NCBI RefSeq assembly: GCF_042432905.1
Contig: NZ_JBHLWI010000024.1
Span: forward strand, 1-26,802
From: Fontibacter flavus
Lineage (GTDB): Bacteria; Bacteroidota; Bacteroidia; Cytophagales; Cyclobacteriaceae
Direction of reading: 5' to 3'
DNA: 26,802 nucleotides
The notes beneath the pieces were generated by a model that worked only from the letters and a program-made list of their open reading frames with translations, searched no databases and had not been told where the DNA came from. Each line of letters begins with the position of its first letter. Positions within the stretch are counted from its first letter, which is position 1. The position numbers were made by a program, and so were the translations under genes. Positions 22,737 through 26,802 of the stretch are shown here, piece after piece.

Positions 22737-24684
22737 CTTATTTCTTTTCTTTTTTTTCTTACTGTTTTTGGTAGGTGGGTTTGCCCATGCCCAAAGACCT
22801 GTTAGACCTCCTCAGGGACAGATGCCTCCTGTTGGAGGTCAGCGTCAGGAGGTAGCTGGTGATCGGGAAGATCAAGAAGAGGCTGGAGGGAGAAGAAAAC
22901 TCATTGATGATTCAACCAAGATGGTTTTCGGTCCCAAAACTACCCTTTATTTTTTCGAAAAGGATATCAAAAGGAACAGGGATAAAAAACATGAAATAGA
23001 TACCCTGTTAAATAATTTCCATAGTTATGAGCCTGTAGCAAAGAGAAGCTGGATGTATCAGGATCTTGGAAATTTAGGGAGTGCAGCCAGGCCTCTAATG
23101 TATGAGGTTCCTAGAATGATTGGGACAAGTTCTGGTTTCCATGCTTACGACTTATATTTCAATGCTGCGGATAGCATGAAGTATTATGATACCAAGTCTC
23201 CCTATACTCAAATGAACGCTTTTTGGGGTGGGGGGAATAGGAATATGCTTGATCTGGCATTTGCGAGGAATGTCAATCCCCGATGGAATTTAGGATTTAA
23301 CCTGAATACCATCAGGGCCAGAAAAACACTGAATCCTAATGCCAGGGATGATAATATGGCTGATCAGAACTCCTATTCATTTCATACCAATTATAGGTCT
23401 GAAAACGGCAAATATTTCCTTTTGGCAAATTTTTCAAGAATGCGCCATTTGGTCAGGGAACAGGGAGGAATAGTCCCACCTGATATTGATGAAAATTCCA
23501 TCCTTTTTGCTTATGAAGATGCCAAGGTTTGGCTTAGAAATTCAAGAGCCACTGATTTAAGGCAAGAGTATCACCTTTATCATGAATACGAGTTGGTAAA
23601 AGGCTGGCAGGTTTATCACGTGTTTGATAAGAAAAAGCAATCCGTTTCTTTCTTCTCCAATTTAAACTCTTCTGATTCAACCTATTTTAACTTGTTTAAC
23701 CCTGAAAGATTTCAGGATCAGGATACCACTTCCAACTTCAATCACTTTTCGGAATGGAGAAATGAAGCAGGTTTTAAGGGGGATATTGGACCACTCTATT
23801 ACAATGCATATGTAAAGTTCAGAACAGGAAGGATGCAAAGTCCTTATTTTGAATCAGCCAATAATTTCAATGAGTTGTACCTTGGAGGGGCCTTGAGAGG
23901 AGAAATCAATGAGCAGTGGAGTTTTGAGGCAGAGGGAGAGTATTTGATTCCTGGGGCATTCCGATTGCATGGGCTTTTTGTCTCCCCATGGCTGGAAGCA
24001 TCCTATACAAAAGCCCTCTACAAACCAACTTCCATGCAGATGAGGTACTTTGGAAATCATCATGAATGGGATAATAATTTTTCCAATGTAGGAGTAGATC
24101 AGATAAAAGGGGTGATGAAGCTTGATTTTGGCAGCTGGAGTTTCAGACCAAACCTGACAATCAACAGAATAAATAACTTCGTGTATTTTGAAGAAGATCA
24201 GCAAGCAGCTCAGTCAGGAGAGGGGGCGTTCATGGTGATTCCAGCAGTCAAGTTTTCGTTTAATATTAAGAAAAAGTTTGTTTGGGAGGCTGATGCCTAT
24301 TATACCTCTATTTCAGGAGGAGGGGCAGATAAATTCCGAATCCCTGAGGTGATGCTGAATACCAGAATATTCTTTGATAGCCCGATGTTCAATGATAATT
24401 TGTTTATTCAGATTGGTCTTGAGGGAAGGTATAGAAGTGATAATTTTGCTTTCAATTATAATCCTGCCATGCAGCAGTTTTATTTGCAAAATGATTTTAA
24501 TGTTTACGCATATCCTGTAGTTGATTTCTTTTTGAATGCCAGGATAAACAGGACCAGGATATTGTTGAGATTCAATCATATCAATGTGAACAGTATGAAT
24601 GAACCTGGATATTTTGTCACACCTTATTATACTGGACTCAACCGTATGCTCGATGTGGGGATAAGTTGGCCATTATTTGATTAA
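22726..24684 (+). CDS. Putative outer-membrane porin (Porin_10 type)
   Basis: 652 residues from GTG 22726, which overlaps the end of lpxK by 11 bases. Starting there yields a complete signal peptide (residues 1-22, cleavage after AHA), whereas no ATG occurs upstream of it. After a Pro/Gln/Gly-rich and acidic linker (23-55) comes a long series of alternating hydrophobic/aromatic strands ending '...MLDVGISWPLFD' with a C-terminal aromatic-Asp, consistent with an outer-membrane beta-barrel. The length and the motif 'KTTLYFFEKDIKRN' near the start fit the Bacteroidota 'putative porin' family (PF14121). Substrate unknown. Coupled to lpxK and followed 2 bases later by miaE. Confidence 0.85.
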   Translation: MRVNLFLFFFFLLFLVGGFAHAQRPVRPPQGQMPPVGGQRQEVAGDREDQEEAGGRRKLIDDSTKMVFGPKTTLYFFEKDIKRNRDKKHEIDTLLNNFHSYEPVAKRSWMYQDLGNLGSAARPLMYEVPRMIGTSSGFHAYDLYFNAADSMKYYDTKSPYTQMNAFWGGGNRNMLDLAFARNVNPRWNLGFNLNTIRARKTLNPNARDDNMADQNSYSFHTNYRSENGKYFLLANFSRMRHLVREQGGIVPPDIDENSILFAYEDAKVWLRNSRATDLRQEYHLYHEYELVKGWQVYHVFDKKKQSVSFFSNLNSSDSTYFNLFNPERFQDQDTTSNFNHFSEWRNEAGFKGDIGPLYYNAYVKFRTGRMQSPYFESANNFNELYLGGALRGEINEQWSFEAEGEYLIPGAFRLHGLFVSPWLEASYTKALYKPTSMQMRYFGNHHEWDNNFSNVGVDQIKGVMKLDFGSWSFRPNLTINRINNFVYFEEDQQAAQSGEGAFMVIPAVKFSFNIKKKFVWEADAYYTSISGGGADKFRIPEVMLNTRIFFDSPMFNDNLFIQIGLEGRYRSDNFAFNYNPAMQQFYLQNDFNVYAYPVVDFFLNARINRTRILLRFNHINVNSMNEPGYFVTPYYTGLNRMLDVGISWPLFD

Positions 24685-24686
24685 AG

Positions 24687-25298
24687 ATGAGCTGGGAAGA
24701 AAGTACAAGACAAAAAATGTTGCATTTGCAATTGCCCACTGACCCTAGGTGGGTAAATATTGCAGAAATGAATATAGGTGATATCTTAGTGGATCACGCT
24801 TATTGTGAGCAAAAGGCAGCATCTTCATGTATTTCGTTGATTGTTAATTTCTCTGATTTTAAAGAAGTTGTGGCTGCATTGACACCAGTTGTTGCAGAGG
24901 AATGGGGGCATTTTGAAAGAGTTATGGAACACTTAAATAAGCGCGGATATCCATTTGGTAAACCGAGAAAAGATGAATATGTGACCAAACTCTTGCAATT
25001 CATCAAGAAAGGAGGTAATAGAAAGCAACAATTGACAGAACAACTCTTAATGAACGCATTGATTGAAGCCAGGAGTTGTGAAAGATTTAAATTGCTTTCC
25101 AAACATATTCAGGATGAAGAACTGAAGAAATTTTATTTTGAATTAATGGTTTCTGAGGCAGGTCATTATGTGAATTTTATTGAATTGGCTAGGGAGGTTT
25201 ATGGCAAAGATAAAGTAAATCAAAGATGGCAGGAGTGGCTGGCTTATGAGGCTGAGGTGATGAAAAACCTTGAAGTAAGAGGAGATAGAATGCATTAG
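24687..25298 (+). CDS. miaE: tRNA-(ms2io6A) hydroxylase (MiaE)
   Basis: Di-iron monooxygenase that hydroxylates 2-methylthio-N6-isopentenyl-adenosine at tRNA position 37. 203 residues in a ferritin-like four-helix bundle. The ligand motifs are in order: 'DHAYCEQKAASS' (E41), 'AEEWGHFERV' (E72 with H75), 'EARSCERF' (E128) and 'SEAGHYVNF' (E157 with H160). It starts 2 bases after the porin stop, so it is likely in the lpxK-porin unit. Confidence 0.94.
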   Translation: MSWEESTRQKMLHLQLPTDPRWVNIAEMNIGDILVDHAYCEQKAASSCISLIVNFSDFKEVVAALTPVVAEEWGHFERVMEHLNKRGYPFGKPRKDEYVTKLLQFIKKGGNRKQQLTEQLLMNALIEARSCERFKLLSKHIQDEELKKFYFELMVSEAGHYVNFIELAREVYGKDKVNQRWQEWLAYEAEVMKNLEVRGDRMH

Positions 25299-25421
25299 TT
25301 GAAAATTGAAATTTTGGGGATAGAAAAAAGAAACTATTCCCTTAATTTTTTAATGATTATCGTTAATATTAAGTTGCAGAATTGCTAAGTGAAGGAGTTT
25401 CTGTTCTAATTTGAACACTTT

Positions 25422-26666
25422 ATGAATTTGATCGAAAATATTAAGGAGGCACTCAGGTCCGTTAAGGCCAATTTGTTAAGGACTATATTGACAGGAACTA
25501 TTATCGCTATTGGTATTACTTCCTTAGTGGGTATGTTGACAGCGATTGACGGCATCAAAGCGCAGATTGAAGAAAGTTTTGCAGGCTTGGGCGCTAATAA
25601 CTTTGATGTAAGGTCAAAAGGTACATCAGGCGCGGTAGCAGTCCAAGATGGAAAGACACAGAAAGTTTTTCCCCAGGTAAAATACAGGGAGGCAGTTGCA
25701 TTTCAACAGGAGTTTTCCACTATAGGACCCTCAACAGTTTTTTCTACGGTTACAGGTGCGGCTGAAATCAAGAGAGGTTCTGTGAAATCCAATCCAAATG
25801 TAAGAATCACGGGGGTGGATGATCTCTATTTCAATATCAAAGGAATAAAAATTGAAAAGGGAAGAAATTTTTCCAATACTGAAATTCAATATGGTAATAA
25901 TGTGTGTATTGTTGGGGTGGATGTAGTGGAAACTTTATTTGGCAAGGGCGAAGACCCTTTGAATGATTATATTTCATTTTATGGAAGAAGGTATACGATC
26001 GTAGGAGTTTTAGAGAAGCAGGGAAGCGTTGGCGGCGGCCCTGGAGCAGATAGGGCTATTTTTATTCCAGTGGAAAATGCCAGTAGATTAGATAGTAGGG
26101 GGACTTTTAGGTATACAGTAACAGCAAGTGGATCAGATCCGCTAAGGCTTGATTATGAAATGGGGCAGGCCACAGGGATTATGAGGAAAATCCGTCAAGA
26201 TAGGGTAGGAGAGGAAGATTCTTTTGAGATTGTAAAAAGCCGTTCTGTAGGTGAAAGCTTGGAAGAAGTCGCTGGTTATTTAAGAATTGGTGGCTTTACA
26301 ATTGGTTTCATCACCCTATTGGGGGCAGCTATTGGACTGATGAATATCATGATGGTTTCCGTGACTGAAAGAACCAGGGAAATCGGAATTCGAAAGGCTT
26401 TGGGCGCGACGCCTTTGAGGATTCGTCAACAATTTTTGATTGAAGCAATTGTCATTTGTATCCTTGGAGGAATTCTAGGGGTTTTATTGGGGATTGGTAT
26501 CGGTAATATTGTTGCTAATGCTATTGGGCCGGGAGGTTTTCTGGTTCCTTGGCTTTGGATTATAGTGGCTTTTGTAATTTGTATTGTTGTTGGATTGGCC
26601 TCAGGCTATTTTCCAGCTTATAAAGCCAGCAGATTGGATCCGATTGAATCATTACGCTACGAATAA
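25422..26666 (+). CDS. MacB/FtsX-type ABC transporter permease
   Basis: 414 residues. An N-terminal helix (about 20-42) is followed by a MacB-type periplasmic domain (about 45-280), then three membrane helices (about 285-310, 340-365, 375-400) of the FtsX domain. The cytoplasmic loop 'SVTERTREIGIRKALGAT' is the signature of MacB-family permeases, and the end 'YFPAYKASRLDPIESLRYE' is also typical. No ATP-binding subunit or membrane-fusion partner is adjacent within the window. Members export macrolides, lipoproteins or peptides; the substrate here is unknown. A terminator 16 bases after the stop suggests it is the last gene of its transcript. Confidence 0.93.
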   Translation: MNLIENIKEALRSVKANLLRTILTGTIIAIGITSLVGMLTAIDGIKAQIEESFAGLGANNFDVRSKGTSGAVAVQDGKTQKVFPQVKYREAVAFQQEFSTIGPSTVFSTVTGAAEIKRGSVKSNPNVRITGVDDLYFNIKGIKIEKGRNFSNTEIQYGNNVCIVGVDVVETLFGKGEDPLNDYISFYGRRYTIVGVLEKQGSVGGGPGADRAIFIPVENASRLDSRGTFRYTVTASGSDPLRLDYEMGQATGIMRKIRQDRVGEEDSFEIVKSRSVGESLEEVAGYLRIGGFTIGFITLLGAAIGLMNIMMVSVTERTREIGIRKALGATPLRIRQQFLIEAIVICILGGILGVLLGIGIGNIVANAIGPGGFLVPWLWIIVAFVICIVVGLASGYFPAYKASRLDPIESLRYE

Positions 26667-26681
26667 GCAATAAATGAAAGG

Positions 26682-26709
26682 GGCTGTCCGAAAAGGGCAG
26701 CCTTTTTTA
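26682..26709 (+). terminator. Intrinsic terminator after the ABC permease
   Basis: GGCTGTCC (26682-26689) pairs with GGGCAGCC (26695-26702), one G-U pair included, with loop GAAAA and a six-T tail. The remaining ~90 bases to the right edge show no gene start that can be supported. Confidence 0.9.
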
Positions 26710-26802
26710 TGCTGCAATTTTTTGATTTTGAAAATCTAAAGTCATGATTGGGGATTTTTGATTAGATTTTTTCCTTGACACGTATAATACTGGTCGACTA
26801 AT

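Noticed and set aside
26680..26710. Possible insertion-sequence end (GGGGCTGTCCGAAAAG)
   Set aside because: It resembles some IS termini, but the same bases make a perfect hairpin with a T-run right after the permease stop, and no transposase or partner end is visible.

Overview
The window looks like chromosome from a marine or soda-lake type Bacteroidota, most likely family Cyclobacteriaceae (Algoriphagus/Cecembia-like). The basis is a moderate-to-low GC content, the absence of Shine-Dalgarno sites, several matches to the Bacteroidota -7 element TAnnTTTG, DUF4221/6-bladed beta-propeller lipoproteins, a Porin_10-type porin and a menaquinone operon. No rRNA, tRNA or CRISPR array was seen.

Layout. 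1-85: tail of a probable IS110-type transposase. 362-1612 (-): hutI. 2108-7171: the most interesting part, two tandem cassettes of the same design. Each has a conserved ~162-bp upstream block with a 9-10 G tract, a very small exported cysteine-containing peptide, a hairpin, an exported 6-bladed beta-propeller protein, and an overlapping small membrane protein with a Cys-Gly-Cys motif (DUF1573-like in cassette 1, MauE/DoxX-like in cassette 2). A truncated, frameshifted second hutH (4433-5125) lies between the cassettes, and the intact hutH (7232-8800) follows. 8819-9718: a GxxExxY (PD-(D/E)XK-like) gene framed by interspersed repeats. 9730-10602: a LysR regulator. 10761-11909: a third, stand-alone propeller lipoprotein. 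11922-12556: a VapBC toxin-antitoxin module with a palindromic operator. 12882-13733: an HTH membrane regulator broken by an in-frame TAA, followed by an overlapping MFS transporter.

15141-18450 (-) is an ordinary menaquinone operon: hotdog thioesterase, isochorismate synthase, MenD. A histidine phosphatase diverges from it. Then come a short secreted protein of unknown function, a Nif3-like / zinc-ribbon coiled-coil pair (-), and the plus-strand run lpxK - porin - miaE, followed by a MacB/FtsX-type ABC permease that ends in a clear terminator.

How the genes relate. hutI and hutH share a strand and serve histidine degradation (histidine to urocanate; imidazolonepropionate to formiminoglutamate), but hutU and hutG are not here. 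The two peptide-propeller cassettes have inserted or duplicated around hutH and are the best candidate for an undescribed system. They look like a possibly phase-variable, abundantly expressed secreted peptide with an envelope propeller and a thiol/redox-linked membrane partner. That function is inference from layout; the layout itself is read directly from the sequence.
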